From contig JAVBKV010000019.1 in the NCBI GenBank assembly GCA_031553885.1, forward strand, positions 1 to 64,000: DNA of 64,000 nucleotides. The letters are read 5' to 3'. Position 1 is the stretch's first letter, and each line of letters starts with the position of its first letter. The notes beneath the pieces are model-generated. The model worked only from the letters and a program-made list of their open reading frames with translations. It made no database searches and was not told the origin of the DNA. A program made the position numbers and the translations under genes. This document shows, piece after piece, positions 42,745 to 52,020 of the stretch. This DNA comes from JAVBKV01 sp031553885 (GTDB taxonomy: Bacteria > Bacteroidota > Bacteroidia > Bacteroidales > Azobacteroidaceae).

Positions 42745-45719
42745 AATTTCTGCGATTTTTATTTCTTTTTCTCCTGACCTGTAGCCTTGCCAAAGCCCAA
42801 TATCAACCGGAGTTGTATAAAAAAACCGATCGACAGCAAATGATCCATTGGGCCGATTCGGTGTTTGATTCCATGACACTGGATGAACGGATCGGACAAT
42901 TGTTCATGATCATTGCGGATCCTTCTCCTCAGGCCCGGAAGAAAATTCTTCAAAACATCCGGGAACAGAAAGTCGGAGGAATTCTCTTTGCCAAAGGCGA
43001 TTTACAGGATCAGGCGGAAAGTATTAATTTTTATCAGGAAAACAGTCGGATTCCTTTATGGATTTCATTCGACGGTGAATGGGGATTGTCCATGCGGCTG
43101 GAAAACACTCCCCGTTTCCCCAGGAACATGCTCCTTGGCGCCGTTACGGATAATCAACTGATTTACAACTATGGGGAGGAAGTCGCCCGGGAATGCCGGG
43201 AACTGGGTGTTCATATCAACTTCGCTCCGGTACTGGACGTCAATAATAACCCGAACAATCCGGTCATCGGAACCCGCTCGTTCGGAGAAAAGCCTCAACT
43301 GGTCTCGGAAAAAGGAATCGCCTATGCCAGAGGATTGGAAAATACGGGAGTCATGGCTGTCGGAAAACACTTTCCCGGACATGGAGATACTTCCGAAGAC
43401 TCACACAAAACATTACCCGTTATTCCCCACACACAAGCTCACCTGGATGAAGTAGAGCTATATCCCTTTGTTCAATTTATTCAGGGAGGTTTCAGCGGAA
43501 TCATGACCGGTCACTTACTGGTCCCTGCGCTGGATAATTCCGGAATACCGACTTCCTTGTCAAAAAAGGTAGTGGATGATTTCCTGCAAAAAAAGTTAGG
43601 ATTCCGGGGACTTACTTTTACCGATGCACTGGTCATGAGAGGAGCATCCGCCGGAAAGGAAAGCATTTGTGTACAGGCACTTTTAGCCGGAAATGACATC
43701 CTGCTCAGCCCCGAAAAACCGGCAAAAGAATTCGAGGCAATCAAAAAAGCCATTCAGGACGGAACCCTGGAATTAAAAACAATTGAAGATAAATGCCTGA
43801 AAATTCTGCAATACAAATACATTGCAGGCCTCAATACCTATAAAGCTATTCAGGTCAAAGGACTCCGGCAACGAATCAATTCCGCTTATTCCCAATGGCT
43901 GGTCCGTAAACTGAACAACGAAGGCATGACATTATTGAAAAATGCACAGGATATCATTCCCATAAAACAACTGGCCAGAACAAAAATCGCCGTACTCTCG
44001 CTGGGAGCAGACGATCCTACCGCTTTTCAGTCAATGCTGGACACTTATGTTCCTGTGGAAAAATTCCAGATCCCCCGTAATGCGCCGGAAAAAACAATTA
44101 CCGGAGTTTTCGAACAATTAAAAAAATACGATCTGATTATTACCGGAGTTCACTCGGAAAGGATTTCCGACTATCCGGCCTTACAAGCCCTGGCTGCAGA
44201 AAAGAAAGTAATTTTCGTTTTTTTCACCTCTCCTTATTCGATGCAATCCTTTAAACGGAGCATAGCCGCAGCTTATGGGGTAGTTCTGGGTTATGAGAAC
44301 ACAGTGTATGCTCAGGAAGCTGCAGCCCAACTAATCATGGGAGGCATTCCCGCCAAAGGAAAGCTACCGGTTACCGTACCGGGATTATTTGCTTACCAGG
44401 ACGGACTTTCGACAGAGAAAGTAAGGTTGTCTTACCAGGAACCCGGAGAAGCAGGTCTTTCTGCCGGAATTCTGGAAAAAATCGAGCCCATCGTACGGGA
44501 AGGAATCAAAGAAAAAGCGTTTCCGGGCTGTCAGGTACTGATTGCAAAAAACGGAGTCATCGTTTACAACCGGTCTTTCGGGTATTTTGACTATGCCCGT
44601 ACCCATCCGGTCCAGAATACGGACATTTACGACCTGGCTTCCGTTACCAAAGCGGCTGCGACTATCCCCGCCATCATGAAACTTTACGACCTGAAGAAGA
44701 TCAACCTGCAAGACCCTTTAAGCCGGTACATTCCGGAACTCAAAAATACAGACAAAGACGACATCACGATCAGAAGTGCCTTGTATCACCAAACCGGTCT
44801 GATATCTTTCCTTCCTTTTTACCGGCTGGCTATCGATGAGCAAAGTTACAAAGGGCCGCTTTACTCCTCCCGCCGCGACCTGACTTACCGTACCTTATAC
44901 GATAATAATACGTATATGCGCACGGATTTCCAGTTCAAGCCGGAACTGGTTTCTGAAACTCCGGAAAAAGGATACGACCTGCAAGTCGCACGAAACTTTT
45001 ACCTGAAAAATAATTTCTCCCAATTAATATTGAAAGAAATCGCTCAATCGTCATTAAAGAAAAAAAATACGTATCTTTACAGTGATCTGAATTTCATGCT
45101 ATTGAAAGAAGTCGTAGAAAATGTATCAGGACGTACACTGGATACCTTTCTGGAATCCGAATTTTATGCAAACCTGGGTGCAGGGCACACGTTGTTCAAA
45201 CCCCTGCAACGAATTGATACCACAAGAATCGCGCCTACGGAACATGATGAATTCCTGAGAAACCAAATTCTGATCGGGTTCGTCGATGATGAAGCTGCTG
45301 CTTTTATGGGAGGAGTTTCCGGAAATGCAGGCCTTTTCTCCAATGCCAACGACCTGTCCAAGCTTCTCCAATTGTTGTTGAATGACGGAGAATATGGAGG
45401 GGAACGATACCTGAGCAGAGAAACATGCCAGGTTTTTACCCGAGCCAAAAGTTCAATCAGCCGCAGGGGCCTCGGATTCGATAAGCCGGATAAAGAGAAA
45501 CCGCATTCCAGTCCAACATCTGATTCCGTTCCGGCCTCTGTTTATGGTCATACGGGATTTACAGGCACTTGTTTCTGGGTAGACCCCGACAATGATTTGA
45601 TTTATATATTTTTATCAAACAGGGTATATCCTTCCCGCATCCAGAAAAAATTAATGGAATTGAACATCCGGACCCGTATTCAGGATGTTATATATGAAGC
45701 GATCCGTAAAACAGAATAA
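42741..45719 (+). CDS. NagZ-type GH3 glycosidase fused to a serine beta-lactamase-fold domain
   Basis: A 992-aa exported two-enzyme protein. A signal peptide (to about residue 20) is followed by a GH3 N-terminal domain with the NagZ signature (KHFPGHGD at 209-216, with the His-Asp dyad around D220-S221-H222) and a nucleophile segment GFRGLTFTDALVM. The GH3 C-terminal domain covers about 385-560. The last 420 residues are a class C beta-lactamase/penicillin-binding-like domain: SxxK in ASVTK, Tyr motif YSDLNF, and HTGFTG in place of KTG. NagZ removes N-acetylglucosamine from peptidoglycan fragments; the second domain may act on the muropeptide stem. It starts with GTG (GTGA overlap) inside the Mla operon. 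Confidence 0.92.
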   Translation: MKFLRFLFLFLLTCSLAKAQYQPELYKKTDRQQMIHWADSVFDSMTLDERIGQLFMIIADPSPQARKKILQNIREQKVGGILFAKGDLQDQAESINFYQENSRIPLWISFDGEWGLSMRLENTPRFPRNMLLGAVTDNQLIYNYGEEVARECRELGVHINFAPVLDVNNNPNNPVIGTRSFGEKPQLVSEKGIAYARGLENTGVMAVGKHFPGHGDTSEDSHKTLPVIPHTQAHLDEVELYPFVQFIQGGFSGIMTGHLLVPALDNSGIPTSLSKKVVDDFLQKKLGFRGLTFTDALVMRGASAGKESICVQALLAGNDILLSPEKPAKEFEAIKKAIQDGTLELKTIEDKCLKILQYKYIAGLNTYKAIQVKGLRQRINSAYSQWLVRKLNNEGMTLLKNAQDIIPIKQLARTKIAVLSLGADDPTAFQSMLDTYVPVEKFQIPRNAPEKTITGVFEQLKKYDLIITGVHSERISDYPALQALAAEKKVIFVFFTSPYSMQSFKRSIAAAYGVVLGYENTVYAQEAAAQLIMGGIPAKGKLPVTVPGLFAYQDGLSTEKVRLSYQEPGEAGLSAGILEKIEPIVREGIKEKAFPGCQVLIAKNGVIVYNRSFGYFDYARTHPVQNTDIYDLASVTKAAATIPAIMKLYDLKKINLQDPLSRYIPELKNTDKDDITIRSALYHQTGLISFLPFYRLAIDEQSYKGPLYSSRRDLTYRTLYDNNTYMRTDFQFKPELVSETPEKGYDLQVARNFYLKNNFSQLILKEIAQSSLKKKNTYLYSDLNFMLLKEVVENVSGRTLDTFLESEFYANLGAGHTLFKPLQRIDTTRIAPTEHDEFLRNQILIGFVDDEAAAFMGGVSGNAGLFSNANDLSKLLQLLLNDGEYGGERYLSRETCQVFTRAKSSISRRGLGFDKPDKEKPHSSPTSDSVPASVYGHTGFTGTCFWVDPDNDLIYIFLSNRVYPSRIQKKLMELNIRTRIQDVIYEAIRKTE

Positions 45720-45731
45720 ATAATTATACCT

Positions 45732-46259
45732 ATGAGACTGACATTAATAAGGCATACGGCTGTAGAAGTTTCCTCCGGTGTCTGTTACGGTTTCTCCGAT
45801 GTCCCATTGAGACCATCTTTTCCGGCAGAAGCAGCTATCATAAAAGAACAACTGAAAGACAAAACATTCGATCGGGTCTATACCAGCCCGTTGTCCAGGT
45901 GCACGCAATTGGCGGACTTCTGCGACTACCCGGAAGCCATCCGGGATGAACGCCTGAAGGAGCTGAACTTTGGAGACTGGGAAATGAAATCCTGGATGGA
46001 AATAGACAAGGCAGAAGCCGCCGGATGGTTTGCCGACTGGCTTCACTATCCGGCTAAAAACGGAGAATCCTACGCAATAATGAAAGAAAGGGTCGATGCT
46101 TTCATGAATCAGTTAAAAGCATCCGGTACCGGCTCTGCTTGTATCTTCACTCATGCAGGCGTTATCCGTCTGATTCATGTTTTTGCAGGAATATATCCGC
46201 TGGAAGAATCTTTTGAGTTTCCAGTAGAATACGGTCAAATTTTTGAATTGGAATTATAA
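45732..46259 (+). CDS. cobC: Alpha-ribazole phosphatase-like histidine phosphatase
   Basis: A 175-aa phosphatase of the phosphoglycerate mutase fold. The catalytic motif is LIRHTAV (RHT in place of RHG, as in other Bacteroidota CobC), with the general acid and second His in LNFGDWEMKSW and IFTHAGVIRLI. The CYGFSDVPLRPSF segment is typical of CobC, which removes the phosphate from alpha-ribazole in B12 assembly. There are no other cobalamin genes near, so a general sugar or nucleotide phosphatase role is possible. It starts 12 bases after the NagZ fusion gene and ends this operon. Confidence 0.8.
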   Translation: MRLTLIRHTAVEVSSGVCYGFSDVPLRPSFPAEAAIIKEQLKDKTFDRVYTSPLSRCTQLADFCDYPEAIRDERLKELNFGDWEMKSWMEIDKAEAAGWFADWLHYPAKNGESYAIMKERVDAFMNQLKASGTGSACIFTHAGVIRLIHVFAGIYPLEESFEFPVEYGQIFELEL

Positions 46260-46562
46260 ATAAGAACTGGCATAAATTTGATTATTTGATATTTTTAACT
46301 TTTCTTTTATTGTTTGCAAAAAATAACAAAAAACACTTCTTTTTAATTTTTATTTTCAAATTTGGTCTGGTTTTTGATGGATAAAAGTCAGAGATCATAC
46401 AAAATCCATCCTTCTCAAGAGATAATTGTAGAAGTCTTGTTTATTTATCCCCTTTTTGATATTGCTTGGGAAAGCCGTTTCAAAATTCATAGTTACAGAG
46501 TGTGTATATATGGAGATCAATACGATATATTATCTTGGAAGGATGGTTTCTTCAATCCGTTT

Positions 46563-46736
46563 TTACGAACGGATTTTTTTATTAATTATAATATGCGCAA
46601 TAAATCCACAGATGATCAATCCCAAACCTGCTGCTAAGCTTTTGTTAGTAGATATATGTAAGAAAAAAGGGACAGCGAGTAAAATTACCCCAATGATCAA
46701 AAGGATAATTCCTGTGTTTTTCAACAAAAATTTCAT
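46563..46736 (-). CDS. 57-residue two-pass small membrane protein
   Basis: A 57-aa frame with two hydrophobic segments: MKFLLKNTGIILLIIGVILL (residues 1-20) and LAAGLGLIICGFIAHIII (residues 34-51), with a positively charged end NKKIRS. Small proteins of this shape are common and mostly uncharacterised in Bacteroidota. It is the only convincing gene in the 46260-47143 gap; the longer overlapping plus-strand frame has no gene-like composition. Confidence 0.6.
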   Translation of the reverse strand: MKFLLKNTGIILLIIGVILLAVPFFLHISTNKSLAAGLGLIICGFIAHIIINKKIRS

Positions 46737-46791
46737 CGTTTCAAATGTATTATAATATTATATTTAGATTATCTGATGCTTAGGCTAACCG

Positions 46792-46985
46792 TATCCCGAA
46801 GGGATTAAATTTGAATAACCGCGGGTGTAACCCGTGGAAAGTACTATCGCTCTGCAGACCGTCTGCGAAGCGGGCGAATAGTACAAGAGTTATTCGCCCC
46901 CTGTGGGGACGGGTTTAAGTGTGGACTATCTTTGTCCACGGGTTACACCCGCGGTTATTCAAATTTGCCCGCTTCGCGGCCATAC
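46792..46985. repeat. GC-rich palindromic intergenic repeat, copy B
   Basis: A perfect 32-base inverted repeat (46807-46838 and 46935-46966) separated by 96 bases, flanked by ATCCCGAAGGGAT at one end and CCGCTTCGCGG at the other. Both arms carry the GGGTTACACCCGCG core also found at 329-348. The spacer has more short palindromes (GCGAAGCGGGCGAAT with ATTCGCC). The structure suggests a non-autonomous mobile repeat (MITE- or REP-like). No open frame of interest lies within it. Confidence 0.75.
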
Positions 46986-47086
46986 TGTAGATATAATATC
47001 CGATATTACATTTTATCTAACCGACTTCCGGCGTCAGCTTAACTTCAACAAATAACGGGAAAATTTGCTGAATCCAAAAATTTCCT

Positions 47087-47116
47087 TTTGAAAAAACAAA
47101 GAAATACCTATTTTTG
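47087..47116 (+). promoter_or_regulatory. Promoter of the plsC gene
   Basis: TTTG (47087-47090), 18 bases, then TATTTTTG (47109-47116) and CA. Start of transcription near 47122, about 22 bases before the ATG. Confidence 0.65.
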
Positions 47117-47143
47117 CACTATTAAATACCATATAAATATCCC

Positions 47144-47896
47144 ATGAGACAATTCCTTATAATGATTTACCAGTTTTGTATCTGGTTACCTCTTTTCCTG
47201 GTGATCACCATCCTTACAGCGTTGGTTACTACGATTGGTTGTCTACTGGGAGGAGAACGTTTTTTCAGTTATTATCCAGGAATGATCTGGTCTAAATTAA
47301 CTTGTATCATCACTTTATGCCCGGTTAAAGTAATCGGAAAAGAAAAACTCAATAAAAAACAATCCTATATTTTCGTATCCAATCACCAGGGTGCTTACGA
47401 TATTTTCCTGATATACGGATACCTGGGACAACCCATCAAATGGGTTATGAAAAAAAGCCTGAGAAAAATTCCACTGGTGGGGAAAGCTTGTGAAGCCGCA
47501 GGATTTATATTTGTGGATAGTTCTTCTCCCAAAGCGGCTGCAAAAACCATCGAAGAAGCGGAAAGCAAGCTTAACAACGGAGCATCCATCAGCATTTTTC
47601 CTGAAGGATCCCGGACCAAAACAGGAAAGATGGCTCCTTTCAAAAAGGGAGCTTTCCAGATGGCTCTGGACCTGAAATTACCGATTGTTCCGGTAACCAT
47701 TAACGGGTCTTATGAAGTGATGCCCATCCAGACCTATTTCATTCGTCCGCATAAGATGGAACTGATTATTCACGATCCCATATCCACAGAGGAATATGCT
47801 CCCCTCGATATCCGGGAAGCGGCAACCAATATCCGTATACTGACAGATCAAACCAGAGCAACCATCGATTCTTCGTTATGGGAAAAATACAAATAA
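47144..47896 (+). CDS. plsC: 1-acyl-sn-glycerol-3-phosphate acyltransferase
   Basis: A 250-aa inner-membrane enzyme that makes phosphatidic acid from lysophosphatidic acid. The catalytic motif I is SNHQGAYDIF (NHx4D) and motif III is FPEGSRTKTG; a hydrophobic N-terminus (about 8-35) anchors it. It begins the pair with the phosphatase gene, which starts 7 bases after its stop. Confidence 0.93.
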   Translation: MRQFLIMIYQFCIWLPLFLVITILTALVTTIGCLLGGERFFSYYPGMIWSKLTCIITLCPVKVIGKEKLNKKQSYIFVSNHQGAYDIFLIYGYLGQPIKWVMKKSLRKIPLVGKACEAAGFIFVDSSSPKAAAKTIEEAESKLNNGASISIFPEGSRTKTGKMAPFKKGAFQMALDLKLPIVPVTINGSYEVMPIQTYFIRPHKMELIIHDPISTEEYAPLDIREAATNIRILTDQTRATIDSSLWEKYK

Positions 47897-47903
47897 AATC
47901 AAT

Positions 47904-48404
47904 ATGGAAATAAAAATATTATTCGTCTGCCTCGGAAATATTTGCCGCTCTCCGGCCGCTGAGGGTATCATGAAAAAGAAAGTACGGGAACGGGGACTGG
48001 AAAAGTATTTTCGGATCGATTCCGCAGGCATTCATGGTTATCATGAAGGAGAATTACCTGACTCCCGGATGCGGTCACATGCTACCCGAAGAGGGTATGT
48101 GCTGAATTCGTTATCCCGTCCGGTCGTATACAATGATTTTTCAGATTTCGACCTGATAATAGGTATGGACGACAACAACATACGCGACCTGATGCGTAAA
48201 GCTCCCGATGTCGAATCGCAGCAGAGAATTCACCGCATGACCGACTATTGCAGGGTCCTTGCCGCCGATCATATCCCCGATCCGTATTACGGAGGAGCTT
48301 CCGGTTTCGAACTGGTACTGGATTTATTGGAGGATGCGTGCGAAGGATTGTTGAAAGAACTGATCTCAACAAATCATTTGGAAGGCGTTTCCAATTCCGG
48401 ATAA
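47904..48404 (+). CDS. Low-molecular-weight protein-tyrosine phosphatase
   Basis: A 166-aa phosphatase with the P-loop VCLGNICRSPAAEG (C-x5-R), the Asp loop DPYYGG, and the helix FELVLDLLEDACEGLLKEL. Such enzymes dephosphorylate tyrosine kinases that control capsule export or arginine phosphates. It overlaps the end of the convergent 7TM-HD gene by 31 bases. No capsule kinase gene is near; the target is open. Confidence 0.93.
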   Translation: MEIKILFVCLGNICRSPAAEGIMKKKVRERGLEKYFRIDSAGIHGYHEGELPDSRMRSHATRRGYVLNSLSRPVVYNDFSDFDLIIGMDDNNIRDLMRKAPDVESQQRIHRMTDYCRVLAADHIPDPYYGGASGFELVLDLLEDACEGLLKELISTNHLEGVSNSG

Positions 48405-50416
48405 CTGATCCGGGAATGATACATGGTCACCAGTTTTTCCACAAACACCGCCTTGATATCCGAAATGTTTTTGAACGTCAATGGAGCATTGTTCAGCAGA
48501 CCCTCGGCTATTTGGGTGCTGATAATCTTGTCCACCAGTTGCTGGAGAGAGTCTTCCGTATAATCTTTCAAACTCCGCGAAGCTGCTTCCACGGCATCCG
48601 CCATCATCAGGATAGCGGTTTCTTTCGAATACGGATTGGGACCGGGATATGTAAAAGCCGCTTCATTGACAGGTAGATCCGGAAACTTATTCCGGAAAGA
48701 ATTATAAAAATATTTCGTTTTCCCTTTTCCGTGATGGGTCCTGATAAAATCGGAAATTATTTCCGGAAGGTTGTTTTTTCCCGCAATCTTAACCCCTTCC
48801 GAAACGTGGTTGATAATGATACGGGCACTTTGCTCAAAGGTCAAACGGTCATGCGGATTATTATTCCCGGCCTGATTCTCGGTAAAAAATGCCGGATTAA
48901 CCATTTTTCCAATGTCGTGATACAAGGCACCGGTTCTTACCAACTGGGGATTTGCCTCAATCTTAGATGCCGCTGCCGTTCCGAGTACCGACACCTGCAA
49001 CGCATGCTGAAAGGATCCCGGGCAAGTCTCGGAAAACTCCCTTAATACAGGAGAATTGATATCCGAAAGTTCAACCAATGTCACATTGGAAATGTATCCG
49101 AATACCTTTTCTATCATGTAGATAAAGGAATAGGTAAACATCAGGAAGATAAAATTAATTCCGAAATACATAAACATTTTCCAATTGGCTTTGGTTAAAT
49201 CGCCCTCCTGAAAAAAGATCAACCCTACATACACCAGGAAGTAGGTCATTAAAATGTAAAACGAACATTTGATTAATTGGGAGCGCTGGGTCAAGTCTTT
49301 CAAAATAAAAGTTACTGCCAGGCAGGTGAAAAACTGCAATAAAAGAAATTCAAAGGGGAACGGAACCATTAACGAACAAATCAACACCGTGATATTGTGG
49401 GACATCTGTGCCGTCCGGGAATCGAAGAATGTACGAACCACAATCGGAATAATCGCAAAGGGAATGATATAAACATTGAAAAGACTGAAATTAACACAGA
49501 TTTCAGTCAGCAGGATAAATACTCCCATCAGGCTCAATAAAAAAGTCACATGTTTTTTCCGTCCGTAAATATTTTTCCGGAAATAATACAAATACAGGAA
49601 AAAACAAACCATCAATCCTCCGACCAGGATAAAGATTCCGGAAAGCAACCCACCCTGACGGGTAACGGTTCCCGAGCGTTTTTCATAAATCTGCTTAAGC
49701 GAGTTCAAGATATTGTAAGTCTTTCCATCGATTATTTCTCCCCTGTCCACAATTTTTTCCCCTCCCTGTACCATACCGCTTGACGGGGATATTTTTTGCA
49801 AATAATCCTGTTTAACCTTTTCTGAGGTTTCTTTATCGTATTTCAGGTTTTCCAACAGATACAAATTCAGATTCTGTGATTTCAGAATTTCGACATTTAG
49901 ATAAGGGGGACAATTATCCAACAGATACGAATAGGCCGATTTAACCGTAAAAACATCATTGGAAGAGCAAGGTGTCGCCACCCCGTCCTCCACTACCAGA
50001 AAAGTACGGAATCGATTCTCACGAAGAAAGTTATAATCGTTAACCGGTACAATTCCATCATTATAGATCTTTTGCAACGTCCGGGTTACGTATTGCATAT
50101 AAGCCGGTGACTGGGAAAAGTGAGTATGTTCCCTGAAATCGTTCTGAAACCGGTCAATCTGCTTCGAAGCGATCACATCATTCAACTGAAAATAGGGATT
50201 AAAATTCCTGGCAATACTGTCCTGCTCTCTCTTCAGTTCGTCTGAGGTTTTATGGATAGGAAAATCGAAAGGAGCAGTCAGTAATCCGTATTGCCAGGGC
50301 TTTCCCTCTGTAAAGGAATACCTGAATTTTCCTTCCCGTGGAAAAATCGATACAATCAATAAAACCACCAGGATAAAATAGACATATACCGGGATTGAAA
50401 GCGCTTTCTTTTTCAT
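48374..50416 (-). CDS. 7TM-HD family membrane phosphohydrolase (PgpH-like)
   Basis: A 680-aa protein. A first membrane segment (about 8-25) is followed by a periplasmic 7TM-HD extracellular domain (about 35-255), seven membrane segments (about 260-440) and a cytoplasmic HD domain (about 480-670) with the HDIG site YHDIGKM and HHGKGK. PgpH homologues degrade the second messenger c-di-AMP, here probably too. It is divergent from gltX. The minus-strand -7-like sequence TACTTTTC at 50436-50443 may be its promoter. Confidence 0.9.
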   Translation of the reverse strand: MKKKALSIPVYVYFILVVLLIVSIFPREGKFRYSFTEGKPWQYGLLTAPFDFPIHKTSDELKREQDSIARNFNPYFQLNDVIASKQIDRFQNDFREHTHFSQSPAYMQYVTRTLQKIYNDGIVPVNDYNFLRENRFRTFLVVEDGVATPCSSNDVFTVKSAYSYLLDNCPPYLNVEILKSQNLNLYLLENLKYDKETSEKVKQDYLQKISPSSGMVQGGEKIVDRGEIIDGKTYNILNSLKQIYEKRSGTVTRQGGLLSGIFILVGGLMVCFFLYLYYFRKNIYGRKKHVTFLLSLMGVFILLTEICVNFSLFNVYIIPFAIIPIVVRTFFDSRTAQMSHNITVLICSLMVPFPFEFLLLQFFTCLAVTFILKDLTQRSQLIKCSFYILMTYFLVYVGLIFFQEGDLTKANWKMFMYFGINFIFLMFTYSFIYMIEKVFGYISNVTLVELSDINSPVLREFSETCPGSFQHALQVSVLGTAAASKIEANPQLVRTGALYHDIGKMVNPAFFTENQAGNNNPHDRLTFEQSARIIINHVSEGVKIAGKNNLPEIISDFIRTHHGKGKTKYFYNSFRNKFPDLPVNEAAFTYPGPNPYSKETAILMMADAVEAASRSLKDYTEDSLQQLVDKIISTQIAEGLLNNAPLTFKNISDIKAVFVEKLVTMYHSRISYPELETPSK

Positions 50417-50465
50417 ACAAGTACGGAATTTTGCCGAAAAGTAGTAAAAAAAAGATAAATATACG

Positions 50466-50473
50466 TATTTTTG
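50466..50473 (+). promoter_or_regulatory. -7 promoter element of gltX-waaA
   Basis: TATTTTTG followed by C, matching the -7 consensus, 27 bases before the ATG at 50500. It excludes the longer frame from 50395. No clear -33 box. Confidence 0.5.
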
Positions 50474-50499
50474 CGGAAATTTTACCGTTACAATCAGTT

Positions 50500-52017
50500 A
50501 TGTCAGAAAGAAAAGTCAGAGTCAGGTTTGCTCCCAGTCCTACCGGCCCCCTGCATATCGGGGGTGTCAGAACCGCTTTATACAATTATCTTTTTGCCCA
50601 AAAACACGGAGGAGACTTCATTCTTCGTATCGAAGATACAGATTCCCAACGGTTTGTTCCGGGCGCAGAAGAGTATATCATCGAGTCGTTCAACTGGCTG
50701 GGTATTCAATTCGATGAGGGGACGCACAAAGGAGGCCCTCACGCTCCTTATCGCCAGTCGGAAAGAAAAGTAATCTACCGGCAATATGTGGACGAACTGC
50801 TTGTCAAAGGATTGGCTTATATTGCTTTCGACACTCCGGAGCAACTGGAAGCCAGGCGGACTGAAATTCCTAACTTTCAATACGATGCATCGACCCGTAT
50901 GTTGATGACTAACTCCCTGGTATTGTCGAAGGAGGAAACACAAAGCCTGATCGATGCCGGACAGCAATACGTGGTACGTATCAAAATCGAACCCGACCAA
51001 CAGGTAGTGGTCAACGACCTGATCCGGGGTGAGGTAACGGTCAATTCATCTACACTGGACGATAAAGTACTCTATAAATCAGCCGACGGATTACCCACTT
51101 ACCATTTGGCCAACATCGTCGACGACCACCTGATGGAAATCTCGCATGTAATCCGGGGTGAAGAATGGTTGCCCTCGGCACCTTTGCATGTCTTGCTGTA
51201 CTGCTATTTCGGCTGGGAAGACACCATGCCCTCTTTTGCCCACCTGCCCCTGCTACTTAAACCCGAAGGAAACGGGAAACTCAGCAAACGCGATGGCGAC
51301 CGGCTGGGATTTCCGGTTTTTCCCCTGGAATGGAAAGATCCCAAAACCGGAGAATCTTCTTCCGGATACCGGGAAACAGGTTATCTGCCGGAAGCAGTCT
51401 GTAATTTCCTGGCTTTGCTGGGCTGGAATCCAGGTGACGACAGGGAAGTGCTTTCCATGGAAGACCTGATTACCTGCTTTTCTCTGGAGCGCTGCAGTAA
51501 AAGCGGGGCCAAATTCGACTACAAAAAGGGAGAATGGTTCAATCATCAATACATTCAACTGAAATCCGACGAAGCTGTCGCCTCCCTGTTCCTCCCGATC
51601 TTAGAAAAGAAACAGGTTAGCGCTCCTTTCAACACAATCGTTAAAATTGTCGGACTGGTGAAAGAAAGAGTCAATTTTGTCAAAGAATTATGGGATCAAT
51701 CTTTTTTCTTTTTTACAGCTCCGTCAACCTACGATGAAAAAACCGTCCAAAAGCGCTGGAAAGAAGATTCGGCATCCCAACTGAAGGAACTTATTCTGGT
51801 ACTGAACGAAATCGACAACTTTTCGGCTCATGCCACAGAAGATATTGTGAAATCCTGGATCGAAAGCAAGCAATACCATCTCGGAAACATGATGAATGCT
51901 TTCCGTCTGGCATTAGTAGGAGAATCTAAAGGACCTCATATTTTCGATATTACGGAAATATTGGGAAAAGAAGAAGTAATCGCTCGTTTAGAAAAAGCTA
52001 TTCAAACACTGGGTTAA
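50500..52017 (+). CDS. gltX: Glutamate--tRNA ligase
   Basis: A 505-aa class I aminoacyl-tRNA synthetase that charges tRNA-Glu. The HIGH motif is in FAPSPTGPLHIGG and the KMSKS motif is KLSKRDGD; the length is normal. The start at 50500 gives the usual VRVRFAPSPTG opening. waaA starts 3 bases after the stop, so the two are co-transcribed. Confidence 0.98.
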   Translation: MSERKVRVRFAPSPTGPLHIGGVRTALYNYLFAQKHGGDFILRIEDTDSQRFVPGAEEYIIESFNWLGIQFDEGTHKGGPHAPYRQSERKVIYRQYVDELLVKGLAYIAFDTPEQLEARRTEIPNFQYDASTRMLMTNSLVLSKEETQSLIDAGQQYVVRIKIEPDQQVVVNDLIRGEVTVNSSTLDDKVLYKSADGLPTYHLANIVDDHLMEISHVIRGEEWLPSAPLHVLLYCYFGWEDTMPSFAHLPLLLKPEGNGKLSKRDGDRLGFPVFPLEWKDPKTGESSSGYRETGYLPEAVCNFLALLGWNPGDDREVLSMEDLITCFSLERCSKSGAKFDYKKGEWFNHQYIQLKSDEAVASLFLPILEKKQVSAPFNTIVKIVGLVKERVNFVKELWDQSFFFFTAPSTYDEKTVQKRWKEDSASQLKELILVLNEIDNFSAHATEDIVKSWIESKQYHLGNMMNAFRLALVGESKGPHIFDITEILGKEEVIARLEKAIQTLG

Positions 52018-52020
52018 TAC

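Noticed and set aside
46362..46755. Plus-strand frames of 91 and 99 codons opposite the 57-residue small membrane protein
   Set aside because: They have no start signal or promoter and no gene-like composition, and they run antisense to a frame with a clear membrane-protein pattern.
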